64,000 nt of DNA, taken from assembly GCA_958452575.1 (NCBI GenBank), contig CAUDUM010000007.1:1-64000 (forward strand), written 5' to 3'. This stretch comes from an uncultured Eggerthellaceae bacterium (GTDB lineage: Bacteria > Actinomycetota > Coriobacteriia > Coriobacteriales > Eggerthellaceae). Below are positions 26,657 to 35,319 of this stretch, in pieces (within the stretch, counting starts at the first letter, position 1; every line of letters begins with the position of its first letter). Made by a program: the position numbers and the translations under genes. The notes under the pieces were generated by a model. The model was not told the DNA's origin and searched no databases. It was given only the letters and a program-made list of their open reading frames with translations.

Positions 26657-27001
26657 TTATGCCGCTAACGCTTTGCGCGTGGGCTCGGGCATCTCGTCCG
26701 GTTGGACTTCTGCCCAGCTGATCACGCCGCGAAACGGCATAGTTTTCAGTTCCAGATAGGCATCGTTGCGCAGTTCGCGCGTCGTTTTGAATTTCACGTC
26801 GTGCCGATTGCCGTTTTCGTCGTAGGCATCGAGGCTGTATTCGTATTCGTCGGGATCTTCTCCGGGCGACTGAACGCGTGCGTTGTCTACCTGGACGTAC
26901 CAGCGCGTCGCGGTGTCTGTGTTGCACACGAAATGGTAGGCCACCCCAAACATGATGAGAACCGTCAAGACGGGGATTCCGACAAGCAGCAGTTTCTTCA
27001 T
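26657..27001 (-). CDS. YxeA family protein
   Basis: This 114-residue protein has an N-terminal hydrophobic segment (residues 3-25) that acts as signal or anchor, followed by a small outside domain. WYVQVDNA, YEYSLDAYDENG and LRNDAYLELK-x8-ISWAEV match the YxeA (DUF1093) pattern. YxeA proteins are often found with antimicrobial-peptide ABC transporters and two-component systems. Their exact role is unknown. A 32-residue membrane peptide gene precedes it by 15 bases, and an 11-bp-spaced direct repeat lies upstream. The MenE-MenC gene converges on it. Confidence 0.75.
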   Translation of the reverse strand: MKKLLLVGIPVLTVLIMFGVAYHFVCNTDTATRWYVQVDNARVQSPGEDPDEYEYSLDAYDENGNRHDVKFKTTRELRNDAYLELKTMPFRGVISWAEVQPDEMPEPTRKALAA

Positions 27002-27016
27002 TACTCGATATCCGTC

Positions 27017-27115
27017 CTATCGGATTCTCTCGAGCACCGGCGCTTGCGACAAAAAACACAATGCGATGAGGCCGAGCGCGGCAATCGGGGCGATGAGGTG
27101 AAGCGCGAGTTTCAT
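27017..27115 (-). CDS. 32-residue membrane peptide
   Basis: ATG at 27115 is preceded by AAGGAG at a good distance and reads 32 codons to TAG: a short start (MKLALH), one hydrophobic stretch (residues 5-23) and a polar end with RIR. The strong ribosome site and its place 15 bases before the YxeA-type gene support a real gene. The function is unknown. It could be a small membrane regulator or a partner of YxeA. Confidence 0.6.
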   Translation of the reverse strand: MKLALHLIAPIAALGLIALCFLSQAPVLERIR

Positions 27116-27188
27116 AAGGGCTCCTTCTTCTCGGGGCGGCTTTCCGGGGCTGCTTCGCCTTCACGAAGCCGCTCCTTCCGACGACTCA

Positions 27189-27232
27189 AGAATAGAGGCT
27201 CCACCTTGCAGCAACCTTGCATCCATCTTGCG
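27189..27232 (-). promoter_or_regulatory. three 11-bp-spaced direct repeats and -10 before the YxeA operon
   Basis: CTTGCA at 27205-27210, CTTGCA at 27216-27221 and CTTGCG at 27227-27232 are exactly 11 bp apart. On the minus strand they read TGCAAG repeats and are followed by TATTCT (27194-27189). OmpR/PhoB-family regulators bind such one-turn direct repeats just upstream of a -10. No regulator gene is nearby. Confidence 0.55.
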
Positions 27233-28201
27233 CTTCGGTTTCAATTGCGTGGTGCTGAGTGGGGCCGCTGCGTAGCGGTGCGCCGCCGTCGCTGCGCCGC
27301 TACGTCGCGGCGCGTCGATGAGCTGCGGACGTTCCCCTATGGTCATGACAGCGAACGATTTAGGTCGCTCCAATCAGAAAAAGCCGAAAGGAAACCGAAA
27401 CGAGCCGGGCTCCTAAGAGGAAAGTTGAGCCCTTTAAGAGACGAGTTGACTCCCCGAAAGGGATCGAGCCCTTCAGGACAGGTCGAAATCCGCAATAGAG
27501 TTGAATCTTCCAAGGAAAAAGGCGATCCCTTTAGGAAGCGAGCCGATCCGCTCGAGAGACGAACCGAATCCTCCAAAAAACATCTGGCCGATGGACGGTT
27601 TTGGGGAGTTTGAACCCCTCCTCTCATTGCAGGAGTGAGTATTGCCTGCGAACAAGAAAGGATCAAATCGCAAAATGCCTGATCGGGGGAATACGTGTTG
27701 CTGCGAGCCCGTCGATCCGCTTCGAGTTCGGGCTGAATTCGAGCGTTTGGATGAACGCAGGGGGTTCAAACTCCCCAAAACCGTCCACGAAACGCTTCCG
27801 AATTGGAGGATTGACGGGTTTGTGTTGATTGCAAGCCGGTGGCGGGGCGTCGAAGCGCAAAGACAACGTGCAGGGTGCGGACGTTTCCCGAGCCGCGCTT
27901 CGAGCGGCATCGCTTGAAGCATGTGGACAATCGCGTTTGGATCGCATATACGAAAAAAAGCTGACTACTGCAAAATCGCAAGTGAAGTATGTGAGATTCG
28001 CAGGACAACGGCGTGAGAAGTACGGGGAAGGGTGTGAGATCGCTGTGAAAAGCCCGGGAGATAGGATAGCGTTCGCGAAGCGCCAGCTCGCGAAAGCAAC
28101 CCGTATCGGGTCAGGCGCTTTGGTCGACTTTCGCGGCTTGAGATAACGTTCGCACGCAAACGCGCTGGCGGAAAGGGGCTCTCATATTCGACTTCAATGA
28201 C
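27233..28201. other. gene-free region of nearly 1 kb with inverted repeats
   Basis: No frame here looks coded. The sequence is less GC-rich than the genes on both sides and is full of short repeated runs such as GAGCCCTTTAAG and GATCGAGCCCTTC. A 196-base inverted-repeat element lies inside at 27592-27787. Open frames of up to about 105 codons occur, but they lack ribosome sites and recognisable protein. It may be decayed sequence or hold unrecognised RNA. Confidence 0.4.
27592..27787. repeat. inverted-repeat element, copy 1 (27-bp perfect arms)
   Basis: TGGACGGTTTTGGGGAGTTT and the next seven bases (27592-27618) are repeated inverted and perfectly at 27761-27787. The 142 bases between are not coding. 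A related element with matching arms lies at 60209-60415. The arms share TGGACGGTTT and GTTTGAACCCC, so this is a repeat family rather than chance. Confidence 0.7.
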
Positions 28202-29350
28202 ATGTCGGGATTGAAAACGATAGGAGCTGCTTCGTCGGACGCGGGTTCGTATGCAAGGGTGCAGGTTGCCTTCGGGTTTCGCACTGCGCTCCAGATCCAT
28301 CGCTCGTTGCGCGATCAAAAGCTCAAGGCGTTTGATGCGGGGTTGATCGACGAGGGGATTGCAAGCGGAAACTTCCGGCGCGGATGGGCATCGTCAGAAG
28401 AGGTGCCGCCGCACCGTGGCATCGCTTTGAGGCCTGCGTTTGTCGATCGGTTCCCGCAAAATGTTCCCGAATCAACCGCCTTGGAGGGGATCTTCCAGGA
28501 GGTGCGCGAGTCGCTGCCGAGCATCGTGTTCGACGAGCCCGCCCATCTTGTGATCCGTTCATGCAAGCGTCGTCGTGCAACAAAACTTATGATTCCGCAT
28601 ATGCGTAGCGGCGCCGTCCCTCGCCGCTCACTTCTAAGGTTAACCGAAGCTGCCGCCGTGGTGTCCGAACCGCTGGCGCTCTGTCAGGTGGCGTCGGGAG
28701 AGGAAGATCCAGTGAGGCTGTTGAAGCTCCTTTGGGAAGCATGCGGCACGTATTGCACCCAGCTTACGGGCCTGAACAGGCAGTGTGGAGCTCTATTCGA
28801 TATCAATCCGCTGGTCTCGACTCGCGCTTTGGAGACATTTTGCGCAAAGAGTCGTTCCTTGGACGGATCGGCCAGGATAGCAAGCGTGATGCGATATGTG
28901 GCGGATGGATCGGCGTCGCCGCGGGAAACCGAGCTAGCACTGCTGCTGGGCTTGCCCGAACGATATGGTGGCTATGGTCTGGGGATTCCTCTCATGAACT
29001 GGAAGGTGGATTCCGATGAGAGGGCCTATGCGATTTCGGGGAAGAGGTCTTTTCGTTGCGATCTTTGCTGGCCTGATGCTCGAATCGACGTCGAATACCA
29101 AAGCGATCTTGGGCATCGAGGCGAGGAAAAACGCATCGAAGATTCTCGGCGTTTCAACGCTTTAGCGTCGATGGGATGGGATGTTATAGGGGTCACCAAC
29201 GCCGAGGCGACCAACCTACATGCGATGGACGCGATCGCGGGTTCTGTCCGAAGAAGGTTGGGAAAGCGGGCGCGGGCGCATGTTGCCGACGTGGACGCTC
29301 GACGGATTGAATTACGCCATAGGCTCGGATTGTCTTCGAAGTGGTGGTGA
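28202..29350 (+). CDS. hypothetical protein with a probable DUF559/Vsr-type nuclease-like C-terminus
   Basis: This 382-residue protein is without signal peptide or membrane segment. Residues 1-260 show no domain I know. Near residues 285-340, RCDLCWPDARIDVEYQSD then RIEDSRRFNALASMGWDVIGV has the order (Asp, then Glu-x-x-Ser-Asp, then Arg and a beta strand) of the DUF559/Vsr-like restriction-endonuclease fold. Such proteins are common in Coriobacteriia and some act as regulators related to AbiEi-type antitoxins. Codon use is less GC-rich than its neighbours, a hint of recent arrival. The start ATG at 28202 has a poor ribosome site. Confidence 0.55.
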   Translation: MSGLKTIGAASSDAGSYARVQVAFGFRTALQIHRSLRDQKLKAFDAGLIDEGIASGNFRRGWASSEEVPPHRGIALRPAFVDRFPQNVPESTALEGIFQEVRESLPSIVFDEPAHLVIRSCKRRRATKLMIPHMRSGAVPRRSLLRLTEAAAVVSEPLALCQVASGEEDPVRLLKLLWEACGTYCTQLTGLNRQCGALFDINPLVSTRALETFCAKSRSLDGSARIASVMRYVADGSASPRETELALLLGLPERYGGYGLGIPLMNWKVDSDERAYAISGKRSFRCDLCWPDARIDVEYQSDLGHRGEEKRIEDSRRFNALASMGWDVIGVTNAEATNLHAMDAIAGSVRRRLGKRARAHVADVDARRIELRHRLGLSSKWW

Positions 29351-29582
29351 GTGAGACGACGAGTTGCCAGCAGCCAGGTGAGGCGATGCGCAGGGATGCT
29401 GGGGCTCCTCTGACGTTTCCTCCAGGAGGTATTTTGCGCGATCTGTTCTTTTGCTTGTCGTTTAGGAAACGATCTGGGCAAATCCGATCATTATTGAGAA
29501 AATAATATAGTTACGCGCCGAATCGTCGTGCGAGATGGGCGGCGCGTGGTCTTTGTTCCCGAAGTAAGGAGTTTGTTCCTGT

Positions 29583-30914
29583 ATGTCCATCGCCGTTAGC
29601 CTTGGCCTTGTCGTCGTGTTCCTTGTCATGAACGCGTTTTTCGTCATTGCGGAGTTCGCGCTGGTCCGCGTCCGCAAGTCGCAGCTTGAGCTTGCGATCG
29701 ACGAGGGCAAGCCGGGCGCGAAAAACGCCATGAAGATCGCCGAGAACGTCAACGCCTACCTGTCCGCTTGCCAGCTGGGCATCACCCTGGCATCGCTGGC
29801 GCTGGGTTGGTTGGGCGAACCGGCCATCTCCAAGCTGTTCGAGCCGCTGTTCACGATGCTCGGCCTGCCCGAGGCTGCCATCGTCGCCATCAGCGTGGCC
29901 ATCGGCTACTTCATCATGACGACGCTGCATGTGGTCGTCGGCGAGCTCATCCCCAAGTCGTTCGCCATCTTTGCAACCGAGCGCTGGGCGCTTCGCACCG
30001 CCACGCCGTTGATCTGGTTCTACCGCATCACCTTCCCCATCATGCTGCTGTTCAACGGCATCACCAACGCCGTCGTGCGCCTCACCGGTCACGATCCCGC
30101 CAACGAGCACGACGTGTACACCGGCGAGGAGATCCAGCTGCTGATCGACGAGAGCACCGAAAGCGGCCTGATCGATCCCGAGCAGAACGAGTTCGTGGAC
30201 AACATCTTCGACCTGGGTGACAAGGACGCCGAGGCCATCATGACGCCGCGTATGGATGTGGTGTGCGTCGACCTGGAGAACTCGCTGGAGGAGAACTTGC
30301 AGGTCATCCAGCAGTACAAATACACGCGCTATCCCGTGTGCCGCGGCCACAAGGATCGCATCGTGGGCTTCGTGCATGTGAAGGACCTCTACACCATGCC
30401 GCACGGCTCGACGGTCAACGACCTGAACATCCGCTCGATCGAGGCGGTGCCCGAGGGTATGTCTATCGCGAAGCTGCTGCAGACGCTGCAGGCCAAGCGC
30501 ACCAAGATCGCTGTGGTGATCGACGAGCACGGCGGCACGGCGGGCATCGTCACGATGAGCGACATCATCGAGCAGATCGTCGGTCGCATCGACGACGAGT
30601 TCGTGCATGACGACGATCAGGACGCCGTGCGCATGGAGGACGGCAGCTACCTGATCGAGGGCACCATGCCGATCGACGATCTGGTGGAGCTGATGGATTT
30701 CACCCCCGAGGAAGCCGACGAGTGCGAGACGGCGGCGGGCCTGCTGCTCGCGCTGTTCGACCGCATCCCCGAGGCGGGCGATGCGGTGGAGATCGAGCAC
30801 GCTGATGCGCGCGAGACCATCCATATCAAGTTCGGCGTCGTGATGATGGACCGCTTGCGCATCGACAAGATCCGCATGTCGGTCAAGAAGACCGCGAAGG
30901 AGGACGACGAATAG
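29583..30914 (+). CDS. CNNM/CorC-HlyC family transporter
   Basis: This 443-residue protein has an N-terminal DUF21 membrane domain with about four helices (LGLVVVFLVMNAFFVIAEFAL, then the SACQLGITLASLALGWLGEP motif), a CBS pair (about 215-340, with VIMTPRMDV-like and VVIDEHGGTAGIVT segments) and a C-terminal CorC/HlyC domain. The family moves or senses magnesium and cobalt; older annotations call it hemolysin. ATG at 29583 follows AGTAAGGAG. It is a single gene with its own terminator. Together with the 9.7-12.5 kb operon it is the second divalent metal system here. Confidence 0.92.
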   Translation: MSIAVSLGLVVVFLVMNAFFVIAEFALVRVRKSQLELAIDEGKPGAKNAMKIAENVNAYLSACQLGITLASLALGWLGEPAISKLFEPLFTMLGLPEAAIVAISVAIGYFIMTTLHVVVGELIPKSFAIFATERWALRTATPLIWFYRITFPIMLLFNGITNAVVRLTGHDPANEHDVYTGEEIQLLIDESTESGLIDPEQNEFVDNIFDLGDKDAEAIMTPRMDVVCVDLENSLEENLQVIQQYKYTRYPVCRGHKDRIVGFVHVKDLYTMPHGSTVNDLNIRSIEAVPEGMSIAKLLQTLQAKRTKIAVVIDEHGGTAGIVTMSDIIEQIVGRIDDEFVHDDDQDAVRMEDGSYLIEGTMPIDDLVELMDFTPEEADECETAAGLLLALFDRIPEAGDAVEIEHADARETIHIKFGVVMMDRLRIDKIRMSVKKTAKEDDE

Positions 30915-30954
30915 CGTCCGACGGCTGCTGATTTTCAGTCTGATACCGAAGTGC

Positions 30955-30989
30955 GCCGGCATCGCTTGTTGCGGTGCCGGCATTTTTTT
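30955..30989 (+). terminator. intrinsic terminator of the CNNM gene
   Basis: GCCGGCATCGC (30955-30965) pairs with GCGGTGCCGGC (30971-30981), one G-T pair, loop TTGTT, then ATTTTTTT. Confidence 0.92.
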
Positions 30990-31047
30990 GCGAGGAAAAC
31001 CGATTGGGTGAAATAGCACCTGGCGGGTGATCGTTCGGGCCGTTTCG

Positions 31048-31845
31048 CTATTCCACCGTCACTCCGGCGAACCGTTCGGCGTTGCGCCAGGTGAGCTTTT
31101 CCATCTCGTCGTCGGTGAACCCGCACGACGCCAGCACGGCGTATTCGCAGTTGGGGTTCCACATGGGGAAATCCGACCCGAACATCACGCGGTCGACGCC
31201 CCACATGCGCACCAGCTCGCCGAAGCGCCGCGCGCCCACGAACGGCAGCGTGCTGGATGCATCGACGAACAAACGCTCGGCGTGCAGCACGTCGTAGCCG
31301 ATGTCGGGGATGAAGCAGCCCGCCAGGTGCGCGCCGTTCACCACTAAGTCGGGGAACGTGCGCAGGATGTTCTTCAGCCGCCGCGGATGCGAGAAGTCGT
31401 GGCGGAAGTCGCCGGTGTGCACCACCAGCGGAAGCCCGCGCGCTTGCATGATCTCATAGACGTCCATCAGGCGCGGGTCGTCCATGTCCACTTCCTGCGT
31501 GTCGGGATGCAGCTTCACGCCGTGCAGCCCCAGCTCGATCATGCGGTCGATCTCCGCCTCGGGATCCTCGAAATCCTGGTGCATGGTGCCGAATCCGATG
31601 AATTCGGGATGCAGTTTGCATTGATCGGAGATGAAGTTGTTGATGGAGGTGACCGCATGCGCCGTGGTGGCGACTGAATGCACGATGAAGTGCGTGATGG
31701 GCGTGCCCTCGCACTCCGCGAGCAGCGCCTCGGGGGTGCCGTGCGGGTTTTCCATCGGAATGTTGTAGAACTGGCTGATGGCCGACACCGCGCGTGCGGC
31801 GATCTTGTTGGGATAGATATGCGCGTGAGAGTCGATGACTGCCAT
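31048..31845 (-). CDS. metal-dependent amidohydrolase (amidohydrolase-2/TIM-barrel family)
   Basis: This 265-residue TIM-barrel hydrolase has DSHAHIYPN at residues 4-12 (metal-binding HxH), LHGVKLHPD, LVVHTGDF, and a closing VMFGSDFPM with the metal-binding Asp. The group includes aromatic decarboxylases and lactonases such as ACMSD and LigI. The substrate here is unknown. ATG at 31845 follows GGAGGAACC. A longer in-frame start to 31998 has no support. It is not in an operon. Confidence 0.85.
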   Translation of the reverse strand: MAVIDSHAHIYPNKIAARAVSAISQFYNIPMENPHGTPEALLAECEGTPITHFIVHSVATTAHAVTSINNFISDQCKLHPEFIGFGTMHQDFEDPEAEIDRMIELGLHGVKLHPDTQEVDMDDPRLMDVYEIMQARGLPLVVHTGDFRHDFSHPRRLKNILRTFPDLVVNGAHLAGCFIPDIGYDVLHAERLFVDASSTLPFVGARRFGELVRMWGVDRVMFGSDFPMWNPNCEYAVLASCGFTDDEMEKLTWRNAERFAGVTVE

Positions 31846-32047
31846 GGTGGTTCCTCCGGTATGCGAAAAGGCGCGTGCGCGTTTGCTGCCCGGCATCGCC
31901 TTGCATCGGAACGCAATACGCCATGTGTTTCGCATGCGATTGTACCGCTGCCGTATCGGGCGAAAGTTTGCCGGCTGATGAAATGTCGAAACGTCCAAAC
32001 GACGGCAAAACGACGCCTACTCCCCACTTTTGATCCTTTGCGAAAGC

Positions 32048-32113
32048 CTTTTGACGGTTTCTTCCCACTTGAAGGCAAAATAAGGCACCATTTTGGGAAG
32101 AAGGCGTCAAAAG
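32048..32113. repeat. 20-bp imperfect inverted repeat
   Basis: CTTTTGACGGTTTCTTCCCA (32048-32067) is repeated inverted at 32094-32113 with 18 of 20 matches and a 26-base loop. No T-run follows. Confidence 0.5.
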
Positions 32114-32262
32114 AAAGCAACGCAATCCCTGGGTGGCATTATTGCGGGAAGAAGCCGGCAAAAATCGATCGTGCGGGAGTCGAATGTCATATGTCGGGGT
32201 AAGCGCCCCGACTCCCCGATGCTATGCTCTTGTGCGCGTTATGTGGAGCGGAAGATTGCTGC

Positions 32263-32291
32263 TTGCGTTCTACAATGCTGCAGTGTAATAT
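32263..32291 (+). promoter_or_regulatory. promoter of tRNA-fMet
   Basis: TTGCGT (32263-32268), 17-base spacer, TAATAT (32286-32291). Transcription would begin about 40 bases before the tRNA. Confidence 0.65.
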
Positions 32292-32337
32292 TCTCTCTCG
32301 CCGATTTTGCTTGTAAGCAACCGGTAAACACCTACAT

Positions 32338-32414
<77 letters not shown>

Positions 32415-32424
32415 TAAAACACCA

Positions 32425-32455
32425 GGTCAGAGGCTAAATCCTCTGGCCTTTTTTA
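32425..32455 (+). terminator. intrinsic terminator after tRNA-fMet
   Basis: GGTCAGAGG (32425-32433) pairs with CCTCTGGCC (32440-32448), one G-T pair, six-base loop, then TTTTTTATT. Confidence 0.9.
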
Positions 32456-32474
32456 TTGCCCAAATCAGGCTGTT

Positions 32475-32499
32475 TTTGGGCTAATTTGGGCTAAAATGC
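32475..32499 (+). repeat. left-end tandem TTTGGGCTAA repeat of the island
   Basis: Two copies of TTTGGGCTAA ten bases apart end in AAATGC, 61 bases inside the left junction. The same block, one base longer, lies at 44186-44211. Short tandem repeats inside both ends are what integrase arm sites look like. That role is inferred. Confidence 0.6.
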
Positions 32500-32513
32500 C
32501 CTCCTTTGGCCCT

Positions 32514-32731
32514 TGCCCGAACCTCTACTCATATTTAAGAAGGTCTACTTCCTGCAAAGCCTTATCAGGATGATCCATGGGCTGGGCTACCGCGTCGTCT
32601 GCGAGGGCGTGGAGGCCCGGGAGCAGGCCGACTTCCTGCGCGAGGCCGGCTGCGAAGAGGCGCAAGGCTTCTACTTCGCCCGCCCGCTGCCTTTGGAAGA
32701 GTACGAAGCGTTGGTGTACCCGGAGGGGTAG
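32514..32731 (+). pseudogene. C-terminal remnant of an EAL-domain protein
   Basis: About 60 codons read as the end of a cyclic-di-GMP phosphodiesterase domain: RMIHGLGYRVVCEGVE (family: A/CEGVE), then LREAGCEEAQGFYFARPLP, the usual last strand and helix. The rest of the domain is missing and the fragment abuts the island's left repeat. It cannot be active. It shows that a larger gene once stood here or was carried in. Confidence 0.75.
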
Positions 32732-32867
32732 GGGCCGCCGGCTGCAGGGGGTGGCAGAAAGATTCCCAGACAGCAAACCGCTGTCCTGCGCGGTCTTCGG
32801 TCAGGACGGCGGAAAATGCGGGATGGCGCCGCAGGTGACGGCGCCATCCCGGTTCGGGGCACGCCGC

Positions 32868-33929
32868 CTAGGCGTCGGCGGCTTTCCGGGCGCTTTCGTT
32901 CCGACGAAGCGCCCGGCCACGTTTCGTGAAGGAGATGGCGTCGTGCGGGCACGCGTCGGCGCAGCGGCCGCAGCGCGTGCACTCGGAAAGAGGACGGCGT
33001 CCGAGGTCTGCCACCGGGTCGATGTGCTCCGGGCACACGGAAGCACACGCTGTGCACGGCTCGCTTTCCGCCCGCAGGCAGCGGTCGTGGTCGACGCGCG
33101 GGCGCGTCATTTTGCTGCCGAACGACGAGATGAGCGAAAGCAGGGCTCCCACCGGGCAAAAGCGGTGGCACCATTTCCGCAGCACCACGAGCTCGAGCAC
33201 GATGACGGCGGGGAACACGACCAGGCTGAGGGTGAGCTCGTTGAACCCGACGAAGCGGTACAGGGCTATCACCGAGGCGATGGTAAGGCCGATGGGGCAC
33301 ACCAAGCAGAACACGGGAAACCCGCACGCCGCCGCCGAAACGAGCGAGCCGGCGAGCACCAGATGGCGCGAATCCAGGCGGAAGCGCCGTTTGCCCGCGA
33401 GGGCTTTCTCGACGCCGGTTTCCTGGCCGTCCGCCTCCTCGGGCGCCACGGCGGCGTCCTTGGCGCAGGCCAAGGCGTTTTCGCCGTCCGCAGCCTGCGC
33501 GCCGTCGGCGCTGGAGCAGTGGCTGCTGCAAGCGCCGCACGAGCTGCACGCGTGCCAGCGCTCGAGCGACTCCGCCGCCGCCTGATGCCGCTCGTCGACG
33601 TCCTTGTGGCGGCTTTTCTTCGTGCGCAGGAAGCGGTCGAGCGGGGGAACGGGGCAGGCCCACGAACAGAACGCCTTTCCGAACGCCACGCCGAGCACCA
33701 CCACGACGGCAAGCACGATGAGCGCACGCGGCGCCGCGGCCCACGAGCCGAAGAGCGCCTCGAGCGAGCCCAGAGGGCAGATGGCCGCGATGGCGTCCAC
33801 ACCGAAGCTGCAGTAGCTTCCCGCGCCGCCGAAGGCCAGCACGCCCACGACGCAGGCGACGAACGCCGCCGCCACGACGACGCGCCGTGCGATCGTCATC
33901 TTCGAGCGTTTCTTCACCGGTTTCGTCAT
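32868..33929 (-). CDS. NapH-like membrane iron-sulfur protein (polyferredoxin)
   Basis: This 353-residue protein has about five membrane helices, a CSWACPVPPL loop and a later RFCPVGAL loop (the twin C-x3-CP signatures of NapH/NosR proteins), a middle CSSCGACSSHC soluble loop, and a C-terminal ferredoxin part with CTACASVCP and CTRCGRCADACP. NapH proteins take electrons from quinol and pass them to NapG. ATG at 33929 overlaps the stop of the NapG-like gene (ATGA). It is the last gene of the island operon. Confidence 0.85.
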   Translation of the reverse strand: MTKPVKKRSKMTIARRVVVAAAFVACVVGVLAFGGAGSYCSFGVDAIAAICPLGSLEALFGSWAAAPRALIVLAVVVVLGVAFGKAFCSWACPVPPLDRFLRTKKSRHKDVDERHQAAAESLERWHACSSCGACSSHCSSADGAQAADGENALACAKDAAVAPEEADGQETGVEKALAGKRRFRLDSRHLVLAGSLVSAAACGFPVFCLVCPIGLTIASVIALYRFVGFNELTLSLVVFPAVIVLELVVLRKWCHRFCPVGALLSLISSFGSKMTRPRVDHDRCLRAESEPCTACASVCPEHIDPVADLGRRPLSECTRCGRCADACPHDAISFTKRGRALRRNESARKAADA

Positions 33930-34534
33930 CGTCCGTCGCCGCCTTTCCAGAGCTTGATGTTCACGCCGCGTTTGCCGGAGGCCGCGTAGCCGCCGTACGA
34001 GCCGGCGACGCACACGTTCTCGCACGCGCCGCAGCCGTTGCAGCGTTCTTCGTCCACGACCAGGCGCCCTTGCTCGTTAATGCGCAGGGCGTCCCATTCG
34101 CATGCGTCCACGCACGGGGCGCTGCAGTGGCCGGACACGCCGAAAAGCTCGCATTCGCCCTCGTCGACGACGGCGATGCCAATCTTGTCGGCCTCGGGGT
34201 CGAAGGGCGCGAGCGCGCCGGTCGGGCAGGCGGCAATGCAGCGGGGGTCGCCGCCGCACATGTCGCACCAGCCGATGCGGAAACGCATGACGGGCTGGCG
34301 CACGTTGAGCACGCCGTCCTCGACGGTGGCGTAGCCGATGGCGCGCGTCGGGCAGGCGCCGACGCAGCGGTTGCAGCGGACGCAGTTGCCGAAGAAGCGG
34401 GCGTCGTCCTGGCCGCCTGGGGGATGCAGCAGCTCCGCGTCGCCCGCCAAAGCGCGCGCCCCGCCGCCCAGCGCGGCGAGCAGAACGATGCCGGCGCCGC
34501 CTTCCAGCAGCGTCCTGCGGGTGATTCCTTCCAT
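33926..34534 (-). CDS. NapG-like exported 4Fe-4S ferredoxin with Tat signal
   Basis: This 202-residue protein starts with a twin-arginine signal (TRRTLLEGG, then a hydrophobic stretch to about residue 30). Four cysteine groups follow: CVRCNRCVGACP, CDMCGGDPRCIAACP, a CSAPCVDAC loop, and CNGCGACENVC, fitting four [4Fe-4S] clusters as in NapG. It should work outside the membrane with the NapH-like partner encoded next. ATG at 34534 overlaps the upstream TAA (TAATG). The frame extends upstream to 35149, but that is shadow of the chaperone gene. Confidence 0.88.
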   Translation of the reverse strand: MEGITRRTLLEGGAGIVLLAALGGGARALAGDAELLHPPGGQDDARFFGNCVRCNRCVGACPTRAIGYATVEDGVLNVRQPVMRFRIGWCDMCGGDPRCIAACPTGALAPFDPEADKIGIAVVDEGECELFGVSGHCSAPCVDACEWDALRINEQGRLVVDEERCNGCGACENVCVAGSYGGYAASGKRGVNIKLWKGGDGR

Positions 34535-35319
34535 TAGCACGACGCCACCTTCCACGCTTCGTCGCCCGCGCGGTCGGCCTCGTCGTCGCGCGGGGGCGTT
34601 TCCAGCCACTCCATGTCGAGCGCGACGTCCTCGGCGCGCAGGCCGGTCTCGTCCTCGACGGCCGCGATGGCGTCGTCCAGCAGGTCGGCGTCCAGCGCGA
34701 AGAAATCCTGCGCGAACTCGAGCGCGCCGTGGTAGAAGCGCTCTTTCGAAAGGGAAAGCGCCAGCTGCGCGAAGCGCGGATACCAGCTTGCGATGTGGCG
34801 GGTGAGGAAGGAGCGCTGCGTGGTCAGCAGGCGCAGCGCCTCGGCGTCGTCGCCTTCCGCCAGGCGCTCCTTCGTGCGCTCGGCCAGGACGGCCATGAAG
34901 TCGCACTCGAAGCTCAGATGGTCTTCCGGAAGGTTCAGGCTCTGGCCAAGGCGCAGCGCGTGCTTCTTGAACACGTTGTAGACGCGGGCGCGGGCTTTGC
35001 CCATGAACATCTGCTCGCCGCCTTCCGCGTCGTGCGCAGACTCGTAGGGCAGGGCAGCGCGCCCGCCGGTCGTCCGCACGCCGTAGAACGTCCCCGTGTA
35101 GTCCACGGCGAGCGCCTGGCGTGTGTCGGCATCGTGCTTGCGCAGGCACTTTCCCATGACGGCAAGGCCGTGGGAGACGTCCTCTCGCTCGGAAAGCCCC
35201 GCGTCGCCCAGCCGGTCGATCTGCTCCTGGGTCAAGGGAGCCGCGAAAAGCAGCGATACCAGCGAGTACAGCGAACGCCGCTCTTCCATGGCCGTTTGAA
35301 GTTCTGTCGCGTGATTCAT
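34534..35319 (-). CDS. TorD/DmsD-family chaperone for molybdoenzyme maturation
   Basis: This 261-residue all-helical protein fits the TorD/DmsD family: N-terminal RRSLYSLVSLLF, then YTGTFYG, and the central YESAHDAEGGEQMF region typical of redox-enzyme maturation chaperones. They hold the Tat-signal enzyme until its cofactor is in. It serves the catalytic subunit encoded at the head of the operon. ATG at 35319 is chosen because GGAGCC lies upstream and the family start fits. It overlaps the next gene by one base. Confidence 0.85.
   Translation of the reverse strand: MNHATELQTAMEERRSLYSLVSLLFAAPLTQEQIDRLGDAGLSEREDVSHGLAVMGKCLRKHDADTRQALAVDYTGTFYGVRTTGGRAALPYESAHDAEGGEQMFMGKARARVYNVFKKHALRLGQSLNLPEDHLSFECDFMAVLAERTKERLAEGDDAEALRLLTTQRSFLTRHIASWYPRFAQLALSLSKERFYHGALEFAQDFFALDADLLDDAIAAVEDETGLRAEDVALDMEWLETPPRDDEADRAGDEAWKVASC

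Larger units (their letters stand above)
31846..32337. other. intergenic region upstream of tRNA-fMet
   Basis: No gene is seen in these 492 bases. They hold the amidohydrolase promoter side, an inverted repeat at 32048-32113 and the tRNA-fMet promoter at 32263-32291. Confidence 0.5.

Noticed and set aside
27829..28146. A 105-codon frame in the gene-free region
   Set aside because: No ribosome site and no protein-like pattern. The region is built of short repeats.
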